Source of the DNA: Candidatus Paracaedimonas acanthamoebae | GTDB taxonomy: Bacteria > Pseudomonadota > Alphaproteobacteria > Caedimonadales > Caedimonadaceae | DNA: 64,000 nucleotides | Assembly: GCA_017307065.1 (NCBI GenBank) | Contig: JAFKGL010000014.1 | Location: forward strand, 41,271 to 105,270 | Direction of reading: 5' to 3' | In this document: in pieces, positions 8,584 through 18,244 of the stretch | Layout of the letters: every line of letters starts with the position of its first letter | How positions within the stretch are numbered: position 1 is the stretch's first letter | Position numbers and translations under genes: made by a program | Notes under the pieces: model-generated | Seen by the model: the letters and a program-made list of their open reading frames with translations, nothing else | What the model was told of the DNA's origin: nothing | Databases searched by the model: none

Positions 8584-9153
8584 ATGAATGATCTTCAACA
8601 AAATGCTGATAAGTTTATTCAGACAGCTCCTTATTTTGGAATTATTCGGGCTCACGGGCCTCTTTATTTCACAGGAAGCTATTTTCTAAAGACCATGACA
8701 TGGCGCGATCTTGATCTGCAACTAGGCCTTCAAGTAGAACAAGATCCAAAAGAAATTCTCAGCATTATTTCTGCTTCTTTAATCAAAGAAAAAGGCCTTC
8801 AGAAATTAAAATTTATTGATTTTCTTAATTATCCTCGCCCTCCCATGACATCAGGATTATGTTTAAGCCTTAACGCTTTTGATGAGAATATCCAAGATTT
8901 TTGGAAAATTGATATCTGGGGACTCGATCCTTTAACTTTGCAAGAAAATCAAAAAATTATGCATCATTTAAAAGAAAAAATGACGCCAGAACATCATGCG
9001 CTTATTATGGCTTTTAAGAATGAGTGGACAATGCTTTATGGTCGCCCGCCAAAAATGGCTAGCTACTCTCTCTATCAAGCTATTATTCTTGAAAACCTTC
9101 AAGAAAAGCAAGAAATAGAGGCCTACCTTCGCTCAAAAGGAGTCAAAATTTAA
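8584..9153 (+). CDS. Putative nucleotidyltransferase-fold protein
   Basis: A 189-residue protein I do not recognise as a named gene. Residues 30-45 read TGSYFLKTMTWRDLDLQL, which fits the nucleotidyltransferase motif GS-x9-D-x-D (G31, S32, D42, D44). A possible third acidic residue is D110 in KIDIWG, so the minimal triad of the DNA polymerase beta-like fold can be placed. Such proteins transfer nucleotides to small molecules, RNA or proteins, and the substrate cannot be guessed. It has no clear ribosome binding site and stands alone between rplT and pheS. A fold assignment from a short motif is tentative. Confidence 0.6.
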   Translation: MNDLQQNADKFIQTAPYFGIIRAHGPLYFTGSYFLKTMTWRDLDLQLGLQVEQDPKEILSIISASLIKEKGLQKLKFIDFLNYPRPPMTSGLCLSLNAFDENIQDFWKIDIWGLDPLTLQENQKIMHHLKEKMTPEHHALIMAFKNEWTMLYGRPPKMASYSLYQAIILENLQEKQEIEAYLRSKGVKI

Positions 9154-9374
9154 CGTTTTCGTTTATTTAAGCTTATCACTCTATCTAACTTCTATTTTTT
9201 ACAATATCTAATTGATTTTAAATAAAATATTTATTGAACATTTTTCATTTTTTTCTTCCAAAAATGAGGCTCCTGTGGTATATTATAAGAGTAGGGTTAT
9301 TGAGCGCGCCTTACAAAACAAGATGGTAGAAAAATAAATAAAAAAAGTTGGGTATGGTTTTTGTCACTCATTTG

Positions 9375-9402
9375 CTGACATTTTAAAAATCTATGGCATA
9401 AT
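9375..9402 (+). promoter_or_regulatory. Promoter of the pheS-pheT-lepA run
   Basis: CTGACA (9375-9380) and CATAAT (9397-9402) with a 16-base spacer, 34 bases upstream of the pheS start. No leader-peptide attenuator with a Phe codon run was found. Confidence 0.6.
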
Positions 9403-9436
9403 CGCACCACTTTTAAATGATTAACAGGATAAGGAA

Positions 9437-10510
9437 ATGAATGAACTTCACTCCATTGCTGAGCGTTTTCTCACGCAAATAAATGATGCCTCTGCGTTGC
9501 AAGAGTTAGAGTCTCTTCGAGTCCAAGCTCTCGGAAAGCAGGGAGAAATCTCAAATCTTATGAAAACTTTAGGATCTTTAAATCCTGAAGAACGTAAAGA
9601 ACGTGGGGCTCAATTGAATACATTGCGTGATCAGATTACAATGAGCCTAGAAGCTAAAAAAGAAATTTTGGAAGCGGCTCAGCTTCAATCACGCCTTGAA
9701 AAAGAAAAGATTGATGTGACGCTACCTATTCGTCCTCAAACGCTTGGCACGATTCATCCTATCTCTCAAGTCATGTATGAAATGATTGCCATCTTTAAGA
9801 ACATGGGATTTTCTGTTGCCGAAGGCCCCGATATTGAAGAAGATTTTTATAATTTCACGGCTCTCAATATCCCGCTTGAACATCCTGCACGTCAAGATCA
9901 TGACACGTTTTATCTCCCCGCGACTGCAGAAGGGACAGAAAGAAAAGTCTTAAGAACGCATACGTCTCCTGTCCAAATTCGGTCCATGTTAAAGAAAAAA
10001 GGACCTCTTCGTATTATTGCCCCAGGACGTGTGTATCGCAGTGATTATGATGCCACCCATACCCCAACTTTCCATCAAATTGAGGGATTATATGTAGCTG
10101 AAGGCGTCCATATGGGGCATTTAAAAGCATGCCTTCAAACTTTTTGTGAAGAGATGTTTAATCAACCTCATTTACCGTTACGGTTTCGCCCCGGCTATTT
10201 TCCTTTCACAGAACCCTCTGCCGAAATTGACATTGCTTGTTATCGTAAAGATGGTCAATTAATCGTGGGTCCCGGACAAGATTGGCTTGAAATCTTAGGA
10301 TGTGGAATGATTCACCCGAAGGTTCTCGAGAATTGCGGAATTGATTCAACAAAATATCAAGGCTTTGCCTTTGGCATGGGAATTGAAAGAGTTGCGATGC
10401 TGAAATACGGCATTCCTGATTTACGCTCTTTTTATGAAGCCGATCTTAGATGGCTTAGACACTATGGCTTCTCTCCTTTTGAAGCTTTGATGGAAGGAAC
10501 ATCCGAATGA
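9437..10510 (+). CDS. pheS: Phenylalanine--tRNA ligase alpha subunit
   Basis: A 357-residue catalytic subunit that activates phenylalanine and charges tRNA-Phe as an alpha2-beta2 tetramer. The coiled N-terminal arm is residues 1-85. The class II core follows, with motif 2 around RVYRSDYDATHTPTFHQIEG, the substrate region RFRPGYFPFTEPSAEIDI and motif 3 GMGIERVAMLKYGI. Length is normal. GGATAAGGAA supplies the ribosome binding site. Its last codons overlap pheT by four bases (ATGA), indicating coupled translation. Confidence 0.97.
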   Translation: MNELHSIAERFLTQINDASALQELESLRVQALGKQGEISNLMKTLGSLNPEERKERGAQLNTLRDQITMSLEAKKEILEAAQLQSRLEKEKIDVTLPIRPQTLGTIHPISQVMYEMIAIFKNMGFSVAEGPDIEEDFYNFTALNIPLEHPARQDHDTFYLPATAEGTERKVLRTHTSPVQIRSMLKKKGPLRIIAPGRVYRSDYDATHTPTFHQIEGLYVAEGVHMGHLKACLQTFCEEMFNQPHLPLRFRPGYFPFTEPSAEIDIACYRKDGQLIVGPGQDWLEILGCGMIHPKVLENCGIDSTKYQGFAFGMGIERVAMLKYGIPDLRSFYEADLRWLRHYGFSPFEALMEGTSE

Positions 10511-12882
10511 AATTTACTCTTTCTTGGCTTAAAGAACATTTTTTAACAGAAGCTTCCTTAGAGGTAATCGTTGAGCGTCTCAATTCTTTGGGACTCGTCG
10601 TGGATAGTATTCAACATCCTGGTGAGCGCCTAAAAGGGTTTAAAATTGTTCATGTGCTTGAAGCAACCCCTCACCCTGATGCCGATCGTTTAAAGGTTTT
10701 ATTGGTCGATACAGGGCAAGAAAAACTACAAGTTGTTTGTGGAGGCGCAAATGCTCGTCAAGGAATGAAAGGGGTCCTAGCTCTTCCAGGCCTCACCATT
10801 CCAAGCAATGGTATGACCATGAAAATTGCAGCTGTGAGAGGCGTTGAGAGCAATGGCATGATGTGCTCGGAGCAAGAGCTAGAGCTTGCGGAAACATCTG
10901 AAGGTATTATCGAGCTACCGGAAGAAGCCCCTGTGGGGATGGATTTTGCCGTCTATGCCGGACTTGATGATCCTATTCTAGACGTTGAAATTACCCCGAA
11001 TCGCGGAGATTGCCTTGGCGTCAGAGGTATTGCGCGGGACTTAGCCGCCACCCCCCTCGGCACGTTGACAGATCTAAAAATTCCTCCGATTCAAGGTTCT
11101 TATAAAAGCCCTCTGGCAGTAACACTCGAGACTTCACAGGCATGCTCTTATTTCGCCGGTCGCTTTATCCGGGGTCTTACCAATTGCGAAAGTCCTCAAT
11201 GGCTCCAAAAAAAGCTTAAAGCTATTGGCATTCGTCCTATTTCAGCTCTCGTCGATATTACCAATTTCATTTGTTTTGATCGTGGTCGCCCTATGCATAT
11301 CTTTGATGCAGACAGACTTCACGGCAATCTTACAGTACGAACTGCTCAAACGAATGAAACTTTGTTGGCGCTGAATAACAAAAGCTATACGCTCGACACT
11401 GATATGACCATTGTAGCCGATACACAAGGACCTGTGGCTGTCGGTGGCATTATTGGGGGCCTGGAAAGTGGCACTCAACTGGAGACACAAAATGCCTTTT
11501 TAGAATGTGCTTTTTTTGATCCAATTAGTATTGCGATGACGGGCCGCAAAACAGGAATTATAACCGATTCACGGTATCGTCTTGAACGTAGTGTAGATCC
11601 TGCCCTTATTGATGAATGTATTGAACAAGCCACCCAGCTTATTTTAGATATTTGCGGGGGGGAACCTAGTGAAATGGTCCGAACAGGTCATTTACTAGAC
11701 ACGACAAAGACTATACTTTTTGACTTTAATCGGATACGTACTTTAGGAGGATTGAATCTGCCTGAAGACGAGAGTCGCACCATTTTAGAAAAGCTTGGCT
11801 GTCATATCACGCAAAATGAAGTCCGCACACCTTCTTGGCGTAAAGATCTCGAAGGAAGCGCAGATCTTGTAGAAGAAGTTTTAAGAGTCAAAGGGTATGA
11901 ATCAATTCCTGCCGAAGATCTCCCTCCTCTTCATATAGATGAGCAACTTTCAGATAACACGCCTCTTACTGCCGCTCAGAAACGTCGTTGGATTGCAAGA
12001 CGAACTCTTGCTAGCCGTGGATTTCATGAAGCTTTGACCTGGTCCTTTCTTTCTGAAAAACAAGCTAAACTCTTTAATGGCGGACATTCTGATTTAAAAA
12101 TTGAAAACCCGATTAGCGGGGACCTTTCAGACATGAGACCTTCTTTGTTGCCCAATCTTTTATCGGCAATTTCTCGTAATCTTTCTCGCGGAATTAAGAA
12201 TCCAGCTCTCTTTGAAATTGGCCCTCAATTTCAATCGAGCACACAAACGCTCGTCGTTGCCGGAATTCGAGCAAGTGAAACCAATGCAAAGCATTGGGCA
12301 TCACCTCAACGACCAATTGATTTCTTTGATATTAAAGCCGATGTTTTGTCCCTTTTAACTTCCCTCGGCATTGAAGCTTCAATACCTCAATTACACGCTG
12401 AAGCTTCTTCTTGGTATCATCCTGGACGCTCAGCTTCTTTAAAATTGGGTCCCAAAGTTACGCTTGCCACTTTTGGTGAAATTCACCCAACCCTTTTAAA
12501 AGAGTTTGATTTAGAGACATCTGTGATCGCTTTTGAATGTTATCTCGATTCAATTCCGCTTCCAAAAAAAGATTTTCGTAAAAAATCTTTAGTGTTAAGC
12601 CCCTATCAAGTTGTCGAACGAGATTTTGCGTTTATTTTAGATGAAAGCCTTCCAGCGGATAAGCTTCTTTCGGGAATTCGCAAGAGTGACCCACACCTTA
12701 TCAAAGAGATCCGTATTTTCGATGTCTATCAAGGAACTGGCATTCCTGAAGGCAAAAAATCAATTGCTCTTTCAATTCGACTTGAACCCCACGAGGCAAC
12801 CTTGACAGAAGCTCAAATCTCTGATCTTTCTGACAAGATCATTTCAGCCGCACAACAAATCGGAGCCCAGTTACGCACATGA
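10507..12882 (+). CDS. pheT: Phenylalanine--tRNA ligase beta subunit
   Basis: A 791-residue editing and tRNA-binding subunit. In order it shows the EMAP/OB-type tRNA-binding domain (about 40-150, [15 protein letters not shown]), the B3/B4 editing domain ([20 protein letters not shown] near 240-260), the B5 domain and the C-terminal ferredoxin-like anticodon-binding domain from about 700 ([16 protein letters not shown]). Full length. The start ATG overlaps the pheS stop and the TGA overlaps the lepA start, so three translation genes form one tightly packed unit. Confidence 0.97.
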   Translation: MKFTLSWLKEHFLTEASLEVIVERLNSLGLVVDSIQHPGERLKGFKIVHVLEATPHPDADRLKVLLVDTGQEKLQVVCGGANARQGMKGVLALPGLTIPSNGMTMKIAAVRGVESNGMMCSEQELELAETSEGIIELPEEAPVGMDFAVYAGLDDPILDVEITPNRGDCLGVRGIARDLAATPLGTLTDLKIPPIQGSYKSPLAVTLETSQACSYFAGRFIRGLTNCESPQWLQKKLKAIGIRPISALVDITNFICFDRGRPMHIFDADRLHGNLTVRTAQTNETLLALNNKSYTLDTDMTIVADTQGPVAVGGIIGGLESGTQLETQNAFLECAFFDPISIAMTGRKTGIITDSRYRLERSVDPALIDECIEQATQLILDICGGEPSEMVRTGHLLDTTKTILFDFNRIRTLGGLNLPEDESRTILEKLGCHITQNEVRTPSWRKDLEGSADLVEEVLRVKGYESIPAEDLPPLHIDEQLSDNTPLTAAQKRRWIARRTLASRGFHEALTWSFLSEKQAKLFNGGHSDLKIENPISGDLSDMRPSLLPNLLSAISRNLSRGIKNPALFEIGPQFQSSTQTLVVAGIRASETNAKHWASPQRPIDFFDIKADVLSLLTSLGIEASIPQLHAEASSWYHPGRSASLKLGPKVTLATFGEIHPTLLKEFDLETSVIAFECYLDSIPLPKKDFRKKSLVLSPYQVVERDFAFILDESLPADKLLSGIRKSDPHLIKEIRIFDVYQGTGIPEGKKSIALSIRLEPHEATLTEAQISDLSDKIISAAQQIGAQLRT

Positions 12883-14681
12883 CCCTTCAGTCACATATTC
12901 GCAATTTCTCAATTATTGCACACATTGACCATGGTAAATCAACTTTGGCTGATCGCCTTATTCAAGTCTGTGGTGGCTTGACCGAACGTGAGTTAGTCGA
13001 TCAAGTCCTTGATAGCATGGATATTGAGCGTGAACGCGGCATTACCATTAAAGCTCAAACCGTTAGACTCAGCTATAAAGCGAAAGATGGAAAAACATAC
13101 CAGCTTAACCTCATGGATACGCCAGGCCACGTGGATTTCGCCTATGAGGTCAGTCGATCTCTAGCCGCCTGTGAAGGTTCTCTGTTAGTTGTTGATGCAA
13201 GCCAAGGCGTTGAAGCGCAAACTCTTGCAAACGTTTATCAAGCGATCGATAACAATCATGAAATCATTCCTGTTCTCAACAAGATTGACTTACCGGCCGC
13301 CGATCCCGATCGCGTCAAAAAGCAAATCGAAGATGTCATCGGACTGGATACGTCAGAAGCTGTTGTTGTTTCCGCTAAAAGTGGCATAGGCATTGAAGAT
13401 GTTTTAGAGGCTCTTGTCGCTAAACTCCCGGCTCCAGACGGCGATCCTGATGCACCTCTTAAAGCTCTTTTGATCGATAGTTGGTATGATCCCTATTTAG
13501 GCGTTATCATTTTAGTCCGCATTAAAGATGGTATTCTTAAAAAAGGAATGAAAGTAAAAATGGTGGCCGCAGGCGCTGTTCACCAAGTTGATAGTGTGGG
13601 TGTTTTTACCCCCAAAAAAGTGATGGTTGATGGCCTCTATCCCGGCGAAGTTGGTTTCATCACGGCAAGTATCAAGCATGTTGCTGACTGTAAAGTCGGT
13701 GATACAATTACCGAAGAAAAGCGACCAACAGATCAACCTTTTACAGGGTTCAAACCGAGTATTCCTGTCGTCTTTTGTGGCCTTTTCCCCGCTGAAGCAG
13801 ATGATTTCGAAAATCTACGGGAAAGTCTCGCGAAACTACGTCTGAATGATGCCAGCTTCAGCTTTGAAGCTGAGAGTTCAGCAGCCCTTGGATTCGGCTT
13901 TCGTTGTGGTTTCTTAGGTCTTTTACACCTTGAAATTGTTCAAGAACGCCTCGAGCGCGAATATGACCTTGATTTGGTTACAACAGCCCCAAGTGTTGTG
14001 TATCGAATCCGCCTCACAAATGGCGAACACATTGAACTTCATAATCCTGCAGATTTTCCTGATGCCGGCAAAATTGATACGATTGAAGAACCTTGGATTA
14101 AAGCAACTATATTGGTCCCTGATGAACATTTAGGTGCGATATTAACTTTATGCACTGACCGTCGTGGCGAACAAATTGACCTAACATATGTCGGGAATCG
14201 CGCGATGGTTGTTTATAGACTTCCTTTAAACGAAGTCGTGTTTGATTTCTATGATCGCTTAAAATCCGTTTCACGAGGGTATGCAAGCTTCGATTATGAG
14301 ATTGATGAGTATCGTGAAGGCGATCTTGTTAAGTTAACGATCTTAATTAATGCAGAACCTGTCGATGCTCTTTCTTGTATCGTTCACAGAGCTCAATCCG
14401 AAACGCGCGGCCGTGCCCTTTGCGAACGCTTAAAAGATCTGATCCCTCGGCAATTATTTAAGATCCCAATTCAGGCTGCTATTGGCGCTAAGGTCATTGC
14501 ACGTGAGACGATTTCTGCCCTTCGTAAAGATGTTCTTGCGAAATGCTATGGCGGTGATATTTCCCGTAAACGTAAGCTGCTTGATAAACAAAAAGCTGGA
14601 AAGAAACGCATGCGCCAATTCGGAAAGGTTGAAATCCCTCAAAGTGCCTTCTTAGCGGCCTTGAGAATGGGCGAGGATTAA
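12879..14681 (+). CDS. lepA: Elongation factor 4 (LepA)
   Basis: A 600-residue translational GTPase that binds ribosomes and affects initiation and back-translocation. G1 [10 protein letters not shown]2 RGITI, G3 DTPGH, G4 NKID and G5 SAKSG are all present in the first 180 residues. EF-G-like domains follow, then the LepA-specific C-terminal domain ([19 protein letters not shown], then [20 protein letters not shown]). Length is standard. The ATG overlaps pheT by four bases, an unusual neighbour because lepA more often precedes lepB. Confidence 0.97.
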   Translation: MTLQSHIRNFSIIAHIDHGKSTLADRLIQVCGGLTERELVDQVLDSMDIERERGITIKAQTVRLSYKAKDGKTYQLNLMDTPGHVDFAYEVSRSLAACEGSLLVVDASQGVEAQTLANVYQAIDNNHEIIPVLNKIDLPAADPDRVKKQIEDVIGLDTSEAVVVSAKSGIGIEDVLEALVAKLPAPDGDPDAPLKALLIDSWYDPYLGVIILVRIKDGILKKGMKVKMVAAGAVHQVDSVGVFTPKKVMVDGLYPGEVGFITASIKHVADCKVGDTITEEKRPTDQPFTGFKPSIPVVFCGLFPAEADDFENLRESLAKLRLNDASFSFEAESSAALGFGFRCGFLGLLHLEIVQERLEREYDLDLVTTAPSVVYRIRLTNGEHIELHNPADFPDAGKIDTIEEPWIKATILVPDEHLGAILTLCTDRRGEQIDLTYVGNRAMVVYRLPLNEVVFDFYDRLKSVSRGYASFDYEIDEYREGDLVKLTILINAEPVDALSCIVHRAQSETRGRALCERLKDLIPRQLFKIPIQAAIGAKVIARETISALRKDVLAKCYGGDISRKRKLLDKQKAGKKRMRQFGKVEIPQSAFLAALRMGED

Positions 14682-14717
14682 TCTCCTTAAGATGAAGAAA
14701 TATTGAAACAATAAATC

Positions 14718-15239
14718 ATGAATTCTTCAACTTATACGCGCCGCCTAAATGAGAATGACTTAGAAAGCTTTTTTCAATTACGCCTTGAGGCTTTGCAAAA
14801 TTCTCCCACAAGTTTTCTAACTTCCTATGAAGCCGAAAAATCTCGTGGGATGAATGCCTATAAAAGCCTCCTCAGTCAAACAAGTATGCAAGAAATTATT
14901 CTAGGGGCATTTATAGACCAAAAACTCGTTGGATTTATTGGTCTTTTTCAAGAAAAACTCCCCCACATTCAGCATAAATGCACTCTCTGGGGAACTTATG
15001 TCCAACCTCTCTATCGAAAGGCGGGTGTAGGGAAACTGCTAATGGAGTCAGCTCTTCAGCACGCTCAAAAAATAATTGAATGTCACGTCGTTTATTTAGG
15101 GGTTGAAACGACAAATAATGCTGCACGAAAATTATATGAATCCTGTGGCTTCAAAATATGGGGCACTGAACCTCATGCTTTGAGAGTAAAAGATCAGGCT
15201 TATGAAATTAGTCATATGTCTCTTATCTTAAAAAAATAA
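14718..15239 (+). CDS. GNAT family N-acetyltransferase
   Basis: A 173-residue acetyl-CoA dependent acetyltransferase. The core is visible: residues 65-80 form beta-4 (LVGFIGLFQEK), and WGTYVQPLYRKAGVGKLLME carries the acetyl-CoA binding R-x-x-G-x-G/A loop (RKAGVG). The terminal part AARKLYESCGFKIWG is the usual GNAT motif B. The acceptor cannot be deduced. It follows lepA by 36 bases and precedes a strong terminator, so it is probably the last gene of the pheS transcript. Confidence 0.9.
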   Translation: MNSSTYTRRLNENDLESFFQLRLEALQNSPTSFLTSYEAEKSRGMNAYKSLLSQTSMQEIILGAFIDQKLVGFIGLFQEKLPHIQHKCTLWGTYVQPLYRKAGVGKLLMESALQHAQKIIECHVVYLGVETTNNAARKLYESCGFKIWGTEPHALRVKDQAYEISHMSLILKK

Positions 15240-15263
15240 AGGAGAGGATCTCGCCTCTCCTTT
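15238..15263 (+). terminator. Strong terminator between the acetyltransferase and phasin genes
   Basis: Perfect 10-base arms AAAGGAGAGG / CCTCTCCTTT around a six-base loop, between two convergent genes. The left arm starts in A residues, so it could act in both directions. Confidence 0.8.
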
Positions 15264-15290
15264 CATAATTCATTCAGAAAACTTTTTAAA

Positions 15291-15734
15291 TTAATGCGTT
15301 TTCTTTGCTTTTTCATAAAAATCTTGGGCATTTTTCATGTGTTGCTTAACTGAAGCGCTCATATCTTCATGGAAATTCTTACTGGCTTCTGTTAAATGTT
15401 TTCCAACATGTTGCGTATGTTTCATCCAATCTTGAAAACCCGCCTTAACCGCATCGCCATGAACTTTCATTTGTTCTTCGAGTGTTTTAGCACTCATGGC
15501 TTGCTTAAGCGTTTGGTTTGCTTGTTCAACGGCATTCTTTGTATATTCTTGATGAAGACCCGCAATTGTTTTAATGGCCTCCATGGTCGATTTTTGAGAA
15601 CCGGCAAAAGCTTCAAGATTTTTGCGTTGAATAGCAAGAAGTGCTTCATAATCAATTGAGGGCATCTTCATATCTTTAAAAAATTCAAACGGATTATTTT
15701 GTGTTTTTTTATCGGAATTTGCTTGATCTGTCAT
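15291..15734 (-). CDS. Phasin (polyhydroxyalkanoate granule protein)
   Basis: A 147-residue helical protein expected to coat polyhydroxybutyrate granules. FEFFKDMKMPSIDYEALLAI, then QRKNLEAFAGSQKSTMEAIK, is the typical phasin family start (pattern dYeallalqrkNleAl). The rest is amphipathic helix ending in a short charged tail. GGGGAG lies before the ATG, and the promoter is almost ideal, consistent with an abundant structural protein. The synthase phaC and reductase phaB are in the same window at 30-33 kb but not in this transcript. The family call is firm. Confidence 0.92.
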   Translation of the reverse strand: MTDQANSDKKTQNNPFEFFKDMKMPSIDYEALLAIQRKNLEAFAGSQKSTMEAIKTIAGLHQEYTKNAVEQANQTLKQAMSAKTLEEQMKVHGDAVKAGFQDWMKHTQHVGKHLTEASKNFHEDMSASVKQHMKNAQDFYEKAKKTH

Positions 15735-15764
15735 AATATTCTCCCCTGTTATATTTATCTTTTA

Positions 15765-15793
15765 ATTATATTCTTAAATTAAAATGAGGTCAA
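15765..15793 (-). promoter_or_regulatory. Near-consensus sigma-70 promoter of the phasin gene
   Basis: On the minus strand TTGACC (15793-15788), a 17-base spacer and TATAAT (15770-15765). It is the best promoter match I found in the window and lies about 30 bases upstream of the phasin start. Confidence 0.8.
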
Positions 15794-15829
15794 CTCTTGC
15801 CTCTTTTCATATTTTTAATCAATTATTTC

Positions 15830-17614
15830 CTATTGCACCCCATTTACTGAAGGACCTTTAAAGAGCCAATCATATATTTGGTCTACTCCGTCTGGATTTA
15901 AATCATCAACAACTTCTTGAAGTTTTTTAGCCGCTCTACTGATTCGATCAATTTTATCTCCTCGCCCAATTGCCTTGATACGGCGGCAAGATAGACACGA
16001 AAATAATTGACGCCCTCTGTGGCGTGCATTTGAGATAAACTCATCATATCCTGATGCCAGGAAAGCTCCATTTCTAGGCCAACCATCAAACACCATAAAC
16101 AATAAAATTGGGATTCTTATATCATTATCAATATGGTTTTCTGTCTTTAAATCTCCTCTTGGTAAAGCTGTTAATTTAGTCCATGCATACCAAGAATCTG
16201 GTATTGCAAGAACCCCTCCCAAAATAAGACTACTGATTCCAATCGTGCGTCGTATTTTCGGGTGATTTTCAGCATACCAGTAGGGAAAATCGTTTTTAAA
16301 AATAGAGTTAAAGTATTCTTGAATACCACCTTCTTCAAAAAAGGTCGCAACAATATCTAAGATAGCAGCTCCTCCATAGGTAAGTATATTTCTTGCCAAT
16401 CCTTCAGTAATTCCCCAAGCTCCAAAAGAATAATCTATCAGCCAAGAATATAAGAAATATCGAGAAATTATAGCTCCACAAGAAATAACGTTTGTTAAGC
16501 GCGTGACAGTCTTATCTTTTAAAGACTGTGACATATGTCTATTAACGTCTAATTCAGTATAATTGTTTTTTTCCTTAGAGTTACTTAAACTCTCATGCAT
16601 ATCAAAATCAACTTGACCTTTACTTATATCTTGAATCGGAATAAGACGGGCTTTTCCGTTTCTATTCAAAGCGCCAATCTTTTCTGGAATACTCACTTCC
16701 TTAGAACTGATAGACTTATAAGTCTCATCTATCTCGTTATCTCCACGCTCGTGTAACTTCAAAGTCTCTAAGTGCTGTCTTATAGTCCCCCGCTTAATTT
16801 TGGTTATTTCAATTTCACCACGATGCTTTTCCCACCTTATATGTTTTTTTGCGGCAGCGGATGTATATTTATATAATTGGGAAAACTTAGAAAGAGCATA
16901 TGGCCCTACAAAGATCCAGAAAAGAAGACGATTTTCTTTTTTATGCTCAAGACCAGATAAAACAGAAGCATAAATGACACTCCAGGCTCCGGCATATATA
17001 GCATTCAATAATTTAAAATAAGTTGATTTACCTTCTAGTCTATAAGACTCAGGAATTTCTAAGGGTGATTCAATTCTCCTTATGATAGGTAATCTATTGA
17101 CGACTGGCATACGTTTCAAAAGGTAAGAATGTGATGCAACTTCAGCAAAACCTTCTCCTAAATGAGTTGATGTCGCAGGCGTTAATAGGCCTGTTATAGC
17201 ACCAATTATCACCCAATCGAGATTTGAACCGACCGGAACTTTATAACCAGTCATCAATAAAACAGAATTTAAAAGCGTGAAAATTATTAAGGGATCCCAT
17301 CCTTGCGCGGCGGCGAATCCCATGAATCCTCCTATCCAACGACCTATTTTTTGATTTAAAGGTTCGTCAAATGTAAAGGCGCGCTGTTGAATACAATTTT
17401 CTAATTTATCACTATCTTTTTCTTCAATAGAGAACTGACCTGCAATAGCAGAGGATATCACCATAGAATTATAACCTTCATCAGCTTCTCTTCCTGCCGC
17501 TGATGGAATTAAATGCCTACTTTCTTCGTCACTGCTATCATCCATAGAAGCCATATAAGATGCAGAAATCGGTTTACAAATAAGGATTAATAATAGGAAT
17601 ATTTTTTTTAACAT
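15830..17614 (-). CDS. Large exported/multi-pass membrane protein of unknown function
   Basis: A 594-residue protein that I do not recognise. It begins with a clear signal peptide (FLLLILICKPISASY). Residues 29-50 then read DEESRHLIPSAAGREADEGY followed by NS, which resembles the segment just after the signal region of both patatin paralogues. About eight hydrophobic segments follow, for example IGISSLILGGVLAIPDSWYA and NVISCGAIISRYFLYSW. A charged soluble stretch (about 265-380) sits between two groups of them. No enzymatic motif is evident. It is alone on its strand, downstream of the small exported peptide genes. Confidence 0.75.
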   Translation of the reverse strand: MLKKIFLLLILICKPISASYMASMDDSSDEESRHLIPSAAGREADEGYNSMVISSAIAGQFSIEEKDSDKLENCIQQRAFTFDEPLNQKIGRWIGGFMGFAAAQGWDPLIIFTLLNSVLLMTGYKVPVGSNLDWVIIGAITGLLTPATSTHLGEGFAEVASHSYLLKRMPVVNRLPIIRRIESPLEIPESYRLEGKSTYFKLLNAIYAGAWSVIYASVLSGLEHKKENRLLFWIFVGPYALSKFSQLYKYTSAAAKKHIRWEKHRGEIEITKIKRGTIRQHLETLKLHERGDNEIDETYKSISSKEVSIPEKIGALNRNGKARLIPIQDISKGQVDFDMHESLSNSKEKNNYTELDVNRHMSQSLKDKTVTRLTNVISCGAIISRYFLYSWLIDYSFGAWGITEGLARNILTYGGAAILDIVATFFEEGGIQEYFNSIFKNDFPYWYAENHPKIRRTIGISSLILGGVLAIPDSWYAWTKLTALPRGDLKTENHIDNDIRIPILLFMVFDGWPRNGAFLASGYDEFISNARHRGRQLFSCLSCRRIKAIGRGDKIDRISRAAKKLQEVVDDLNPDGVDQIYDWLFKGPSVNGVQ

Positions 17615-17763
17615 TGTTTGCCCCCAACCAAGTTTTTCAGTACCTTAATATGAGATTATCTTCCTGACAAGAATAGTTTTTTATTTTTTTGAGATATATA
17701 ATCAGTCAAAATGATGTATGATCTTGGCTCTATTAATCTTAATTTTTAGCCTTTTAACTTGAA

Positions 17764-17892
17764 TTAAGCTTCTTCTTTTTCTACTAAGATTTCTTCATTA
17801 TTACTGAGATTAAAATTATTTCCCGCATATAAATGATGAACGATTGTCAAAATTGTAAAGATAAAAATTAAATTGGTAATTTTATGATTCAT
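17764..17892 (-). CDS. Very small exported peptide, 42 residues
   Basis: The ATG at 17892 has ACAGGAA immediately upstream. The peptide starts MNHKITNLIFIFTILTIVHH and ends in a short acidic tail with EEILVEKEEA. That is a basic start, a hydrophobic core, LYA as a plausible signal-peptidase site and about 18 mature residues. The neighbouring small gene (18025-18177) has the same layout, which supports both being real. Function unknown. Confidence 0.55.
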   Translation of the reverse strand: MNHKITNLIFIFTILTIVHHLYAGNNFNLSNNEEILVEKEEA

Positions 17893-17975
17893 TTCCTGTA
17901 CTCATTACTTTTAACTTCATGATTAATAAAAAAATTAATTAATTAGATATTAAAAATCACTATCAAAGAATTTTT

Positions 17976-18007
17976 AAAAAGACTTCAAAATCCCTTGAAG
18001 CCTTTTT
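17976..18007 (-). terminator. Terminator between the two small exported-peptide genes
   Basis: On the minus strand GGCTTCAA, a six-base loop, then TTGAAGTC and TTTTT. This is an eight-pair stem with one G-U pair and a clean T run, 18 bases downstream of the stop of the 50-residue peptide gene. Confidence 0.75.
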
Positions 18008-18024
18008 ATTTTTTGTCCTAATGC

Positions 18025-18177
18025 TTATTCTATTTCGTCTTGTTTAGAGACTTCTTTTTCTTCGCCCACGACTTGATCTGTCTTATCATCTCTGGGATCC
18101 CAAAAATTCGCCTGAAGAACATTCGCAATCGCGAGTGAAAATGTATACAAAGACCATAATATAATTGTTTTTTTCAT
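18025..18177 (-). CDS. Small exported peptide, 50 residues
   Basis: A gene for MKKTIILWSLYTFSLAIANV followed by LQANFWDPRDDKTDQVVGEE and a charged end. The ATG at 18177 has a G-rich AGGGGGGA four bases upstream and is preferred to the ATG at 18216, which lacks one. The first 24 residues are a standard signal peptide. The mature part of about 26 residues is very acidic. It sits between the TetR-type regulator and a terminator on the minus strand. No homologue is recognised. Its sister at 17764 has the same design. Confidence 0.65.
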   Translation of the reverse strand: MKKTIILWSLYTFSLAIANVLQANFWDPRDDKTDQVVGEEKEVSKQDEIE

Positions 18178-18244
18178 TTTTCCCCCCTGTTTAACTTGGC
18201 CAGGACCTATTCTCAAACGAAAAGGTTAAGGATGTGTTAACAAA

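Noticed and set aside
9154..9436. Phe leader-peptide attenuator before pheS
   Set aside because: No short frame with a run of Phe codons followed by a terminator was found.
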